From: Fistulifera solaris
Taxonomy: Eukaryota; Bacillariophyta; Bacillariophyceae; Naviculales; Stauroneidaceae
Direction of reading: 5' to 3'
DNA length: 64,000 nt
Assembly (NCBI GenBank): GCA_030295235.1
Contig: AP026127.1
Coordinates: forward strand, 374,501 to 438,500
The first letter of the stretch is position 1. Each line of letters opens with the position of its first letter. The notes beneath the pieces were generated by a model. That model searched no databases, was not told the origin of the DNA, and saw only the letters and a program-made list of their open reading frames with translations. Position numbers and translations under genes: made by a program. This document shows positions 18,761 to 28,389 of this stretch, one piece after another.

Positions 18761-21070
18761 TCAAAGCATGAACGCCCCACTTTTTGACTTGTTTCCCGGA
18801 GTTTCTTGGCTCGAAAAGCCATCGATATCCTCATCCTGACTTTCGTGTTTGGGGGTCGACTTCTTCAAATACTTATGACCACAATTCCAAATATCAGCCT
18901 CCATGGCGTCGTCTTCTAAAGCGCACGAGCTATCTTGTGTCTCAATATCTGAAGGTAAAAATGACGAATGCTTGACTTTCTTACGTCGCGATGAAGCAAC
19001 GGAAATGTCTTTACCGGAACCTGTCGATTGGCTCTGAGTCGCCTTGGTATTTTTGCGCTTTGTGATGACCGAAATGCGACTTGAATCATTGTCGCTCTCA
19101 GAACTATCCCAAAAACCGTCCGATTTACGTTTCTTTTCAACGGACTCGAGACTCCATCTCGAATTCTTTTTCGTTGAGAGGTTTCCAGCAGCAGTGGGTT
19201 TTGTCGACACGCTGGTGGTGTCTGAGTCGGTGTCTCTGTATTCCTTTGTTTGCCCGCCACTGAAGACATGGCGACTTGATTTATCTTGGCTAGAGCCTGA
19301 CGATCGGCTTTTTGTGACTTTGGTGATTCCGCGTTTCATGGCAACCGAAATACTGTTCAATTCAGTGTCGCTCTCAGAAGTATCAACGAGACCTTCCGAC
19401 TTCTCTTTGTTTTCTACGGAATCCTGATTCCATCTCGGTTTTGTTTTCGTCGAAAGGTTTGCAGAGGCTTTGGTCTTTGCAAGCACGCTGGTGGCGTCCG
19501 AGTCGGTCTCTCCGCAATTCTTGTTTCTCCCGCCACTGAACACTGGACGACTTAAAATGAGATCCGAGTCATCATCGGAGTCGGACGAGGGCAAGCTGTA
19601 CACATTGCGTTTGACTGCAACGTCCTCGGTTCGAGACTTATGAAGTTGACTGGGTAGGGATCGTCGTCCCTTAGCAGAAGTAAGATCGCTGAATTTAGTT
19701 TCGCTTGTCGCCAGGTCAATCACAGGGGTCTGTTGCGAGGTTCCAGCACTCTCGATAGAGTCCTTGTCAGCTCGAAACAGTTTTTCAGCGGTAGTAGGCT
19801 CGTTTCGCACACTGAAACTGCTTTCCTTTTTTGTCACGTTCTCTGTTTGACTCTTGTTGGACGTACACTTGAGACCCCCAAGATTCTTTAGAACAAGTGA
19901 CGTTGGAGGCTTTGATCTGTCATGGCTTTGCTGTATAGGTAAAATCTCTTTTTGCCTGCGAGGAGATAAGAGCTCGCGGTTCCGTTGTGTTTCAATAGAA
20001 AATCGGGAAGCCATATCGGTTGTCTTTCGCGGGCTTCGCTGCGAAGGTAGGCTATCGCTGGACGAATCGCTATCGCTAGAGCTTTCGGAATCGTCACTAT
20101 CACTTTCTTGTGCTGGTTCAGAAGAAGCCTTTCGTTTCTTTTGCGAAGAAGTGGTCGTTGCAGCAATGTTCATTATTTCCGATGGTAGATTTTCCAACTT
20201 TTCATTTGCTTTTGCAACAACGTCATTCAATAAATCCATTACTTTTTGCCTTTCATTGGAAAGCATCTTACGCTCAGCCGCAGATAGAGTGCGCTTTTTC
20301 ATTCGAAAGTTTTCTAAATCACGAAATATTCCTGGATGGTTGTATAGCTTTCCATTGTCGTACTCTTTCAATCGCCGCATACGAGTCTCTCGAGGTATCA
20401 GTTCTCCGTTGTCCAACTCGAGCGGAAAGTCACGTTTGGAAGGGTCTGTCGAAATCACTTGTGTTACACGGATCGAAAGTTCGGACCCTGCCGCAAACGC
20501 GGGATGAAAATAGTGAATGACGTCGCCCGGGTTGAGGGGCTCCTTCTGACGATCCGAGAGGGCGCACGCCATGAGCAAGTTTTCATCTCCTGCGATGCCA
20601 AGGTTGATTGCATACGGCACTTCCATCTCCTGTGTTGGTTCGATGCTTTCTGGGGGCCGCGGTGATTCTTCAACAGGCTTCTTGCTGGCTGATTGATTGC
20701 GTGTTTGTTGATTCTTCAACGGAGATGAAGAACGTTTTGAGGGTGCAGCTTTGGGTTTTCTATTTACAGTCTTCTGTTTCGAGGCCGAATTTTTGTGCGA
20801 TGAAGACTTCGCCCGGTCACGATCGTCACGGAAAGCTGTTTTTGGGGTTGCCGTTCGTTCTTCTATTTCGTCCATCATGGAGATCGTTTGAATCGCAACG
20901 CCGGGCGCTATTGACTTGCCAAGCTTCCGTTTTTGCTTCTTTGTAGACCCTTTCTTGCAGCTCGACGGAATGACGGGAGGTCTTTTCTTATCATCATCGC
21001 TTTTAACGCACACGAACGAAAGCTGTGACGCACCCTCATTTTGGGGTAGTAAAAAATGTCGTCGTGACAT
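18761..21070 (-). CDS. Ser-rich nuclear-type protein with the shared novel domain and an internal duplication
   Basis: About 769 residues from the M at 21070 (MSRRHFLLPQNEG); 13 extra codons upstream are possible. N-terminal basic clusters (SKSIKKRP-type Lys/Arg runs such as KKQKRKLGK) look like nuclear localisation signals. About residues 155-290 hold the domain shared with the 15.2 kb gene: NPGDVIHYFHPAF, LDNGELIPRETRMRRLK and YNHPGIFRDLENF. The C-terminal half is acidic and Ser-rich. It contains two diverged copies of a roughly 90-residue block, each beginning VFSGG and passing through DSD(A/T)TSV, NLSTK, SVE and SESD. Serine clusters next to acids suggest casein-kinase-type phosphorylation. 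Function unknown. Confidence 0.8.
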   Translation of the reverse strand: MSRRHFLLPQNEGASQLSFVCVKSDDDKKRPPVIPSSCKKGSTKKQKRKLGKSIAPGVAIQTISMMDEIEERTATPKTAFRDDRDRAKSSSHKNSASKQKTVNRKPKAAPSKRSSSPLKNQQTRNQSASKKPVEESPRPPESIEPTQEMEVPYAINLGIAGDENLLMACALSDRQKEPLNPGDVIHYFHPAFAAGSELSIRVTQVISTDPSKRDFPLELDNGELIPRETRMRRLKEYDNGKLYNHPGIFRDLENFRMKKRTLSAAERKMLSNERQKVMDLLNDVVAKANEKLENLPSEIMNIAATTTSSQKKRKASSEPAQESDSDDSESSSDSDSSSDSLPSQRSPRKTTDMASRFSIETQRNRELLSPRRQKEILPIQQSHDRSKPPTSLVLKNLGGLKCTSNKSQTENVTKKESSFSVRNEPTTAEKLFRADKDSIESAGTSQQTPVIDLATSETKFSDLTSAKGRRSLPSQLHKSRTEDVAVKRNVYSLPSSDSDDDSDLILSRPVFSGGRNKNCGETDSDATSVLAKTKASANLSTKTKPRWNQDSVENKEKSEGLVDTSESDTELNSISVAMKRGITKVTKSRSSGSSQDKSSRHVFSGGQTKEYRDTDSDTTSVSTKPTAAGNLSTKKNSRWSLESVEKKRKSDGFWDSSESDNDSSRISVITKRKNTKATQSQSTGSGKDISVASSRRKKVKHSSFLPSDIETQDSSCALEDDAMEADIWNCGHKYLKKSTPKHESQDEDIDGFSSQETPGNKSKSGAFML

Positions 21071-21542
21071 GTTGATAGAGCCTCGATCAAAGCTTTTGTC
21101 AATCAACAAAATCCCACTGCTAATTCTGAATGAAACTGTTTCATGAATTATATGCTCAACAGCCCAAGTAGCAACGTATCAAGCAGACATCGAGACGACT
21201 GAGATTACGACTCGCTTTTTTGTGTCAGCATTGCTTTTTGCGTGGTTCTGCGCCGTATTTTTTACCGCCAAAAACTTCACTCCAATTGCATAAGGTTTGA
21301 CTGTAATAGCGTGTACTCAGTAGAAAACGCTACTCAGTCGTCTGTCATCGTCAGTGATATCTGTCTGTAAGCCGTCAGTGAAAGATACTACTGTATAGCG
21401 AGCTCCGCGCGTTTTTTGCAGCAGGTAAAACGCGGCGGAGTTTCAACGAGCTCTCGTCGCTAAACCTTATAACTTTGGAAACCATTCGCTTTCCTTGGAA
21501 AAGCGCCATCGAAAGAACCTTCCAACGTTCGAATCTTCTTCC
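21071..21542. other. Divergent intergenic region upstream of Hv1
   Basis: Promoter region shared by the 18.8 kb gene and Hv1. Non-ATG codons extend the Hv1 frame upstream to 21495 but no ATG is present there. No gene seen. Confidence 0.4.
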
Positions 21543-22592
21543 ATGATTGGGCAACAAACGAATCTCATCAAAAAATCTGACAAGGCGCAACAAATGTATG
21601 GAAGCATGAACTCGGAAGAAAGAATAAAAGAGGCGGCGGACAATGATCCGGAACGACAGAACACTGATCACCAAGATAAACGGAGACGCATCGGGAGTCC
21701 TACCCTTAACTCCCGCCGATTGTCTGGAAAATCCATTACTTTTTCGTTCCCGACGAATGGGCAAGCTCAAGGTCACGCGGAAGAGCATCACGGAAAGGAT
21801 TCATGGCAACACAAAGTGCTGGTGTGGTTGCACTCCTCCAAGGTAGAATACACTTTGATGGGTCTTCTGCTCCTCGATGTCTTGATATTATTTGTGGAAT
21901 TGTTCTTGCTCGCACTCTTTCCGGCTTGTGACCTTGTCGAAAGAGATGCGATTTCCTGTTGCCCATCCAGCGGGGAGGAACATTACCGATTTTTAGCAGA
22001 AGAATCACATCATTACTGTCCGGTCGGTTTGGAAGCATCGATGGAATACCCTGCGGGTTGTGATGATCATAAATGGAGCAGCGTACATATGGCGGAACAA
22101 GCGCTCTTTATCCTTACAGCCGTCATTTTGTCAATCTTTTTTGTTGAACTGAACATCACTATGATTGCCTTGACACCTAGCGTTTTCTTCCGTCAATTTT
22201 TCTTTCTGGCGGACTACATCATCATTTCTTTCGGACTTGCATTGGAGGTGCTTTTGCATTTCACGAGTTCGGCTACGTCGCAGTCTTTGGTAGGTTTGCT
22301 GGTAACGGTTCGATTATGGCGCTTTTTGCGAATCAGTCACGGGCTTGTCGAGGTTACCCATGAGGTCGCCGAAAAGGAGTTCGAAGAATTGCTGGCTTAT
22401 ACAGAAGAGTTGGAATCCGTGCTTCGAAAGAATAATATCATCATTTCCGGATCGGAAAAGATTCAAAAGATAAAGCACGAAGGAACAGGGGACGGCATAT
22501 TATCGGACATTGCAAAGCATCATCGTAGCAAACATACGTACGTCACGTACCCCGGTGAACATGGCAAGAGTGCTGATGATTCGGAACGTTGA
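21543..22592 (+). CDS. Hv1: Voltage-gated proton channel (Hv1 type)
   Basis: Four-helix voltage-sensor protein that lets protons leave the cell on depolarisation. It begins at the first ATG, 21543 (349 residues). S1 is GLLLLDVLILFVELFLLAL, and its Asp at residue 112 corresponds to the proton-selectivity aspartate of animal Hv1. S4 has the charge ladder R257, R260, R263 in VRLWRFLRIS. S2 (LTAVILSIFFVELNI) and S3 (FLADYIIISFGLALEVLL) carry the expected acidic residues. A C-terminal coiled coil (EKEFEELLAYTEELESVL) fits the dimerising helix. The S1-S2 loop is unusually long, about 55 residues, with five cysteines after the CD that ends S1. The N-terminal 90 residues are polar and probably cytosolic. 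Confidence 0.95.
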   Translation: MIGQQTNLIKKSDKAQQMYGSMNSEERIKEAADNDPERQNTDHQDKRRRIGSPTLNSRRLSGKSITFSFPTNGQAQGHAEEHHGKDSWQHKVLVWLHSSKVEYTLMGLLLLDVLILFVELFLLALFPACDLVERDAISCCPSSGEEHYRFLAEESHHYCPVGLEASMEYPAGCDDHKWSSVHMAEQALFILTAVILSIFFVELNITMIALTPSVFFRQFFFLADYIIISFGLALEVLLHFTSSATSQSLVGLLVTVRLWRFLRISHGLVEVTHEVAEKEFEELLAYTEELESVLRKNNIIISGSEKIQKIKHEGTGDGILSDIAKHHRSKHTYVTYPGEHGKSADDSER

Positions 22593-23200
22593 TGGGCGCG
22601 ACAATCAGATTTGAGAGAACACGAGATTGAAACTACCGTGACGCTGGTCTTCTTTGTCGATTACGTGGCCCTGTTGTTTAGTTGTAACATTTTTCAAAGA
22701 TAATGCAACACAACTCATTGTTATCCGTCATGCTCATATGGTATACCTTGGAATTCAACCAAGTTTAGGATTCGTCACGTTGAACAAGTCTTCGAAATAC
22801 GAGATATTATTGCCGGCGTCATTTAGCATCGTTGGCGCCACCAAGTACCTGGTAATTATCCTTCCTTATTCCTAAAGAAGTAGATCGTAACCATTTGGCT
22901 ATTAGCTGGTACTAGGATCGCTTTAGCTGCAATAGAATTCTTGTTAATTGCTAGCGTGGTTCGGGACTGGAATTACGGATTATTATTGACTGCGCTGACT
23001 ACTATATACGTCACAGTCACAGGTCAATCGTGAGCCCCCGTATTTGCCTGCGTCATCATCCGCGTCTGAAAGATTGTTGCTGTTGTTTGTTCGTTGTTCA
23101 TCGCATTGATGATTATTCATAATATCTGCTTTTACGAGTATGTCTGATACTTGTCAGCATTTGTTTAAGTAAATAAAACTCTATTTATTCTTTGATAACA
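22593..23200. other. Intergenic, no gene seen
   Basis: About 600 bp, AT-rich, between two plus-strand genes. One tacctggta word lies near 22845. No supported open frame. Confidence 0.4.
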
Positions 23201-23575
23201 ATGTCGCGCAAACCGGGCGTAGCATCGCCGGAAGAACTGAAAGCATTCGTCGCTGAAGCGGGAGAGCGTCTCTTGGTCGTTGATCTTCGCAACCCCGATG
23301 CTGTGGTCGAACCTGAAGATCAGCCGACCTTTGATCTCGCCCAGCTACCTTCCGAGTCGTCCCGTCCTCAAGCTGTCAGTCTACTTTGGGATCGAACCAC
23401 CAACCAAATGCCGATCCCCTCGGTCCCCAAAGACACGCCCATCATCACGCATTGCGGTGCCGGGGGGCGAGGACAGATGGCGAAGGAATTTTTGGAAAAG
23501 CACGGATTCGTCAAAGTGATGAATGGTGGAGGGCCGAAAGAAGCTGAGTGCTGGGCTGAGTTTGGAGACAAGTAA
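23201..23575 (+). CDS. Rhodanese-domain protein (single domain)
   Basis: A 124-residue single rhodanese fold, starting at ATG 23201 (MSRKPGVASPEELK). The active-site loop ITHCGAGGRGQMAKEFLEK holds the catalytic cysteine. The N-terminal half has LLVVDLRNPDAV, the usual strand with the buried Asp. The loop is longer and Gly-richer than in thiosulfate sulfurtransferases, so a sulfur-carrier or phosphatase-like role cannot be told apart. No targeting signal is seen. Confidence 0.9.
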   Translation: MSRKPGVASPEELKAFVAEAGERLLVVDLRNPDAVVEPEDQPTFDLAQLPSESSRPQAVSLLWDRTTNQMPIPSVPKDTPIITHCGAGGRGQMAKEFLEKHGFVKVMNGGGPKEAECWAEFGDK

Positions 23576-24140
23576 GGGTTCTAAATGACCCATATGTTTG
23601 TGTGGCAGAGCAAAGAGCATTGTAAAGATACCGAGTGACCCATAAGGAAAGGCTGAATTTTGTCATATATTTTATATGATCACCGCAAAGTAATAGATAG
23701 CATTTTATTGTTGACAGAAAATGGCATTCCCCGTTATCCACAACATGTGATTCATTCATTCACGCGCGACTGATAGGTTGATTCAAAAATTCAAACGTGG
23801 AGCTCGATTTCTTTAGCCCATAGCGAACAGTAGCGTTTTGTCCGGTACGACACTCCACTAGGATTTGATTGTACGAAATTGCGCTGTTCTTTCGCTGAAC
23901 GCCGAACGGAACGTTCTGGACTTTGATGACAGCGCGAGCGGGACTGTCGATTTTCGTCCGCATCCATCAATTCAAGAAGGCTTCCGTGATTTCTCGATGT
24001 CAGCTCTCAACGCTCGCTCAACTCACTTCTCGTCACACATAAAGTCTCGATATTGTTCTGCGATCTCGTCGCAAAGTTCGGTAGACTTGATAAGTTTGAA
24101 TTAAACGAGCTCTTTTCATTGTTTCTTTCGCCTTCGCTGA
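23576..24140. other. Intergenic, no gene seen
   Basis: About 565 bp between the rhodanese and RING genes. It includes the likely polyadenylation region and a promoter. No supported gene on either strand. Confidence 0.4.
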
Positions 24141-24710
24141 ATGAAGATGGATACGATGGAAAGAATCGCGTGGGGTCGTCATGAAAACCGAAGTCAGATA
24201 TTTGAGAACCCATCGAGTGCTTTTGATGTCTACGAACGAATCGAAGGAACGTCTTGCGAAACACCATTTAACAAGAATCTGGTCAGGGTTACCGTCGGAC
24301 CGTGGGTGCTTGTGGTTGCTCTCTTTCTTGCCGCGCTGTGTATTCTGTACAATGTGATTTTCTGGTACAAATTCTTGTCGGCGTGGAATTCTATTTCGCG
24401 AGCCCGTCGCATGGATATCGCGATCGTGAAACATAGAAGACGACAGAGCTACCGCAACTTGATACAGTCACACGTACATGTCGACAACATGTCGGAGCAC
24501 ATGTCGTGTCCCATCTGCATGAACGATTTCTTTGAACAAGAACTGGTCACTTCTTGTGACGATGGTTGTGGGTCATGGTATCATCGACAATGTTTGATTC
24601 GATGGCTGGATCAATCCGACAATTGTCCGTGCTGCAGGAAGGACATGCTGACTCCTCATAAGAAAAGTTGGGGCTCCACCATTATATCTTTTTTGGGCAT
24701 GAAGCGGTAG
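24141..24710 (+). CDS. Membrane-anchored RING-type E3 ligase candidate, variant ligand spacing
   Basis: 189 residues with one membrane span (VLVVALFLAALCILYNVIFW, about residues 55-74) and a C-terminal RING-like domain at about 124-168. The metal ligands read CPIC, then SCDDGCGSWYHRQC, then CPCC. The canonical CGH of RING-H2 is replaced by CGS, and an extra Cys sits four residues before, giving C-x3-C-x4-H-x2-C. This spacing resembles the RING/ZZ-like domains recalled from MEKK1 and ZSWIM2 more than ordinary RING-H2. A ubiquitin-ligase role at a membrane is inferred. Single exon, intact. Confidence 0.85.
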   Translation: MKMDTMERIAWGRHENRSQIFENPSSAFDVYERIEGTSCETPFNKNLVRVTVGPWVLVVALFLAALCILYNVIFWYKFLSAWNSISRARRMDIAIVKHRRRQSYRNLIQSHVHVDNMSEHMSCPICMNDFFEQELVTSCDDGCGSWYHRQCLIRWLDQSDNCPCCRKDMLTPHKKSWGSTIISFLGMKR

Positions 24711-24823
24711 GGAGAGACCGTTTACCTTTTGATTTGTGCCTTCACACGTTGTTCCCAGATACTCTTGTACCTATATCCATAAATACAACTCATAACAATT
24801 ATAATTACTGTTTACTTCTGCAC

Positions 24824-26370
24824 TTAAGCGTCGTAACGCTCTAGTGGTTCGAGACTGAGGATGCTGCTAATCGATTGATTGTGCAGTGATCGAGCGATGG
24901 CTTCCGCCAGTAGAGGAGCGACGTTCAATACTCGGATCTTGGGAGGTAGCTGTCGCTCTGTCGCGATCGAGTTGCTTACGAGTAAGAATTCCAGCTCATC
25001 GAGTTCCTGTAGTCGCTCGGGAGCATCATTCACGTTCGGCGGTCCAAACACAGCGTGTGTCGCCCACGCGTAGATCGATTCTGCGCCGTACTGCTTCAAA
25101 CCCTCAATATTGCTCACCATAGTTGTGCCGGTATTCACAATATCGTCCACAAGGATGCATTTGCGACCGGCAACATTTCCTACTAGTTTGGCTTCGTATT
25201 GACTTGATCCGGGCGCCATCTTCGATTTGGTCAAGACGGCCAAATCCACATTTTGCCCCGACAGGCGTTGCAGAACGGTACGAGAATTGAGTCGCACGAG
25301 CGACTTGTCCCTCGTGAGCTGCTACGACTGTGATGGGGGGATAATTTTCATCCGCGCGGGGCATGAGTTCCTCGTGAAAATAGGCAGCCGCCACCGGCGC
25401 GGGCATGAGATGCTCGACCGGGCACGTTGGCGAAAAAGAATCCTTGTAGGCTGTCGGCATGCAAGTCGAGGCAGATCACCCGGTCGACTCCCATTTCTTC
25501 TAACATGAGTGCGATATCCGCAGCGGCAATCGGTTCTCGACGACGAAAATGTTTCTGATCTTGTCTGGAGTATCCGTAGTAGGGAATGACGGCTGTGACT
25601 TTTTTGGCACTGGCGCGTCGAAGCGTAGGAATCATGAGCAAGAGTTCCATAAGCGCATCTGCCGAAGTAGTGGAATTAATGATATAGACGTGTTTCCCAC
25701 GAACCGACTCTTGTATTTGAATGTTGACTTCTCCGTCAATGAATTTTCCCGTGTGCATCTGGTTGATCGGGACGCCGAGTAGATGCGCAATGTCGCCGCC
25801 GACATCGACCGAGGAGGAGCCCGCCAAAATAATGAATCGATCGGCCATATCTGTCTGTAGTTCCGACGTTTTGTAAAAGTACATTTTTTGCGTTGTGACC
25901 ATGGGATGATCATGAGTTTGAAGGCTTTGTACTCGATCTTTGGCTTGAGCGGCGACGTCCTGCATGCTGGTGGCCAGTGCCTGTTGTTCTCGGAAGGCGA
26001 TATCATGTGCACTATCTAGTGCACGAATCGATTTCTGAAGATTCGTGGTCTCGTTTTCGTCCCGAGTCGGTGGTATCCTGGATTGTAATGAAATTGTTTC
26101 CAACGGAACCTCCTGATCGGCTAAGAACATCGGATCGCTCGAACTACCAAACGAGGGGAGATCACTCTCTCCTTCTTCACAAAATGCTTCATTCTGACGC
26201 TGAATTTGTAAAGCTACTGATACCCCAGTAACTCCCAGGCATAGGATCAAAGGGGCTGAAAATTGAGTGTTGTGATGAAAATTGTGGCGTGAAGCCGATG
26301 AAAGATTCCGAGAAAAGACCGTCGATATTTTGCGAAGACCCTTCATTCTAGAGATCGAGGGAAAAGACAT
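24824..26370 (-). CDS. PRPS: Ribose-phosphate pyrophosphokinase (PRPP synthetase), likely mitochondrial
   Basis: Makes PRPP from ribose-5-phosphate and ATP for nucleotide, His and Trp synthesis. The N-terminus ([20 protein letters not shown]) is a mitochondrial-type presequence. The catalytic part opens [20 protein letters not shown], contains the PRPP signature [15 protein letters not shown], and has ATP-loop residues in [21 protein letters not shown]. The frame shifts twice. Near 25418-25422, reading one base fewer joins FFFANVP to [10 protein letters not shown]. Near 25282, one base fewer joins VARATQF to RTVLQRLSG. Both corrections restore family motifs, so extra bases in the sequence are likely. 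About 515 aa when joined. Confidence 0.88.
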
Positions 26371-26982
26371 CGTCTCGCTAATTAATAGCTCTAAAATACA
26401 CGAGCCGATGAGCTAAACAATGAATGCAGTTACAAGATCGTCTTCACAGAAATCTACGGAGTACCAGTACCTGGTACCAGGTAACTTCGCAATCAACAAA
26501 AAAACATAGCCGGAAGGATCTGCGTCTGTCCGGCGTCCGATACCAGATTTGAGATTTGCACCTCTCCCGCTGACTGCGTAGAACCTCGTAGTCGATCTAC
26601 GTGCGGGGGAGCGGATGGTCGAGAATGGGCGAGTTGCCCTGTCGTTCCGCACGTGTTACTAAATTCATCCCCGTCGGTCGTCCAGGTCCAAAACGTACTG
26701 AAAGCGTCTCTCCATACATCCGTCTCACGAAATGATGGATGTGATACCGGTACCGGATCTTGCCGGCAGCATGATGATCCTTTTGTGAAAAGGCATCGCC
26801 GCTTTGTCATTAGTCTGATCGACTATTGCGTCCTTGGGGGTTGCATTTTTACGGCCGAATCCATCATTTTCATAAAAAAGGAAAGTGTCTCCCTCTTTGG
26901 CAAATTTGCGCATTAGTGTCTCAAAAGCAACCGGTGCTGAGCGACTACAAAAGCACCTCTATTTTCTCATTGTTTGTAAGAA
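26371..26982. other. Divergent intergenic region with a 16-bp palindrome
   Basis: Head-to-head region between the PRPP synthetase and G3BP-like genes. A perfect palindrome TACCTGGTACCAGGTA lies at 26468-26483. No gene supported. Confidence 0.5.
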
Positions 26983-28389
26983 ATGAGCGGCAGCGGTTCC
27001 TCGACTCCCCGTGGTACGGAGACGCCTCCTCCGACGAGTGAAGGGCCTTCTCCGCTGATTGTAGGGACTCGTTTTGTGAAGCAGTACTACAAAGTCCTTT
27101 CGACAACTCCCGATCAGATTGTTCGCTTCTACCAGCCATCGTCTTACCTCTCGCAAGGTGTCGGATCGCAGCAAACGGAGCCGGCGGTGTTTGATAAGGA
27201 GAATGTGGCGCAGCTGAAAGATCGCTTTTACTTGGCAGGAGGCGAAGAGGGATGCCCGCTGCGCTTTGAGTTTGAGCACGGTGCGATTGATGCTCAACTT
27301 TCGGTGAACGGGGGAGTTTTGCTCGTAGTCACGGGGCATCTGGTTTACATGTCCTCGGATGATGATGAAGACGGCGAAGATGAGGATGTTTTTTTGGAGC
27401 GTCGTAAGGCTTTCGTTCACACCTTTTTTCTTGGAAGTTTGGTAGCGGGTAACAAACGAAGCTACTACGTTCACAATGATGTGCTTCGTTTCTTGCACGA
27501 AGATGGGGAGAAACCGAGCACGAAAATCGAGGAACCTAGCAAAGAAAAGGCAACAACGATCGCTACAGAAACAGTTGAGGAAGTTGTTCCGTCTGATGAA
27601 CCGGCGCTAGTTGTTGAACCAGAGGTTGTTGAGGAAGCTCCGGGCGGTGGAGTTGAGGAGTCGAAAGAAGTGTTAGCGGAGGAAGAAACAGCGCCTGTCG
27701 CTCCTGTAGCGACTCAGAATCTGGAAATCGATACCACTTTGGAAACGAAACCCACCAAGCCAGTTGTTCCGGGCTCGTGGGCTAGCATGGTGGCTCGAAG
27801 TGGTACGAGTGGCGGGAGCTCATCGTCTGGACCGAGCACTCCTGTTCGCCCATCCACCGGAGCACCAAAATCATCCGTAAAAACGAAACCGAAGATCTCA
27901 GCACCTGCGAAGGCTGCTCCGGAGGAAGTAGCTGGGAAAAATGCAGGTGCACCGCGTGGAGGAAAGCGCGATCCTGATTTTACCTTGGTCATTAAGAACA
28001 TATCGGACGATGTGACGGAAGCCGATGTCTTGGATATGTTTGAATCGTTTGCTACGAAAGCTGATGCAAAGATTGTAGGAACGACTGTTTCGGCGCACAA
28101 GGGCATTGCATTTGTTGATTTCAGTTCCGCTGCTCCCGTGTTGGCCGCGGTGGCTCAGCATGGAACCACGCCGTTCAACTTGAAAGGTCGTGAGCTAGAT
28201 ATTTATCAAAAAACGGTAGAACAGAAAGGACGTGGAGGAAGTAAAGGTCGAGGTGGTAACAAGGGAAACCCGAGCAATGGTAGTGCAGGTCGGGGTGGTG
28301 GACGGCAACAAAAAGGTCGTGGTGACCGCGCTGGAGGACGCGCCGAGCGTGCAGGAGGTAAAGCTGGCGGTCGAAGCAGTGAACAATAA
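26983..28389 (+). CDS. G3BP-like RNA-binding protein (NTF2 + RRM + RGG)
   Basis: 468 residues with the domain order of stress-granule G3BP proteins. The NTF2-like domain (about 21-175) starts VGTRFVKQYYKVLSTTPDQI and ends KRSYYVHNDVLRFLHED. A disordered acidic and Pro/Ser-rich linker follows. The RRM (about 325-405) has RNP2 as TLVIKNI and an RNP1-like GIAFVDFS. The tail is an RGG-type region (GRGGSKGRGGNKG and repeats). The domain order supports a role in RNA granules or translation control in the cytosol. Single exon, intact. Confidence 0.92.
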   Translation: MSGSGSSTPRGTETPPPTSEGPSPLIVGTRFVKQYYKVLSTTPDQIVRFYQPSSYLSQGVGSQQTEPAVFDKENVAQLKDRFYLAGGEEGCPLRFEFEHGAIDAQLSVNGGVLLVVTGHLVYMSSDDDEDGEDEDVFLERRKAFVHTFFLGSLVAGNKRSYYVHNDVLRFLHEDGEKPSTKIEEPSKEKATTIATETVEEVVPSDEPALVVEPEVVEEAPGGGVEESKEVLAEEETAPVAPVATQNLEIDTTLETKPTKPVVPGSWASMVARSGTSGGSSSSGPSTPVRPSTGAPKSSVKTKPKISAPAKAAPEEVAGKNAGAPRGGKRDPDFTLVIKNISDDVTEADVLDMFESFATKADAKIVGTTVSAHKGIAFVDFSSAAPVLAAVAQHGTTPFNLKGRELDIYQKTVEQKGRGGSKGRGGNKGNPSNGSAGRGGGRQQKGRGDRAGGRAERAGGKAGGRSSEQ

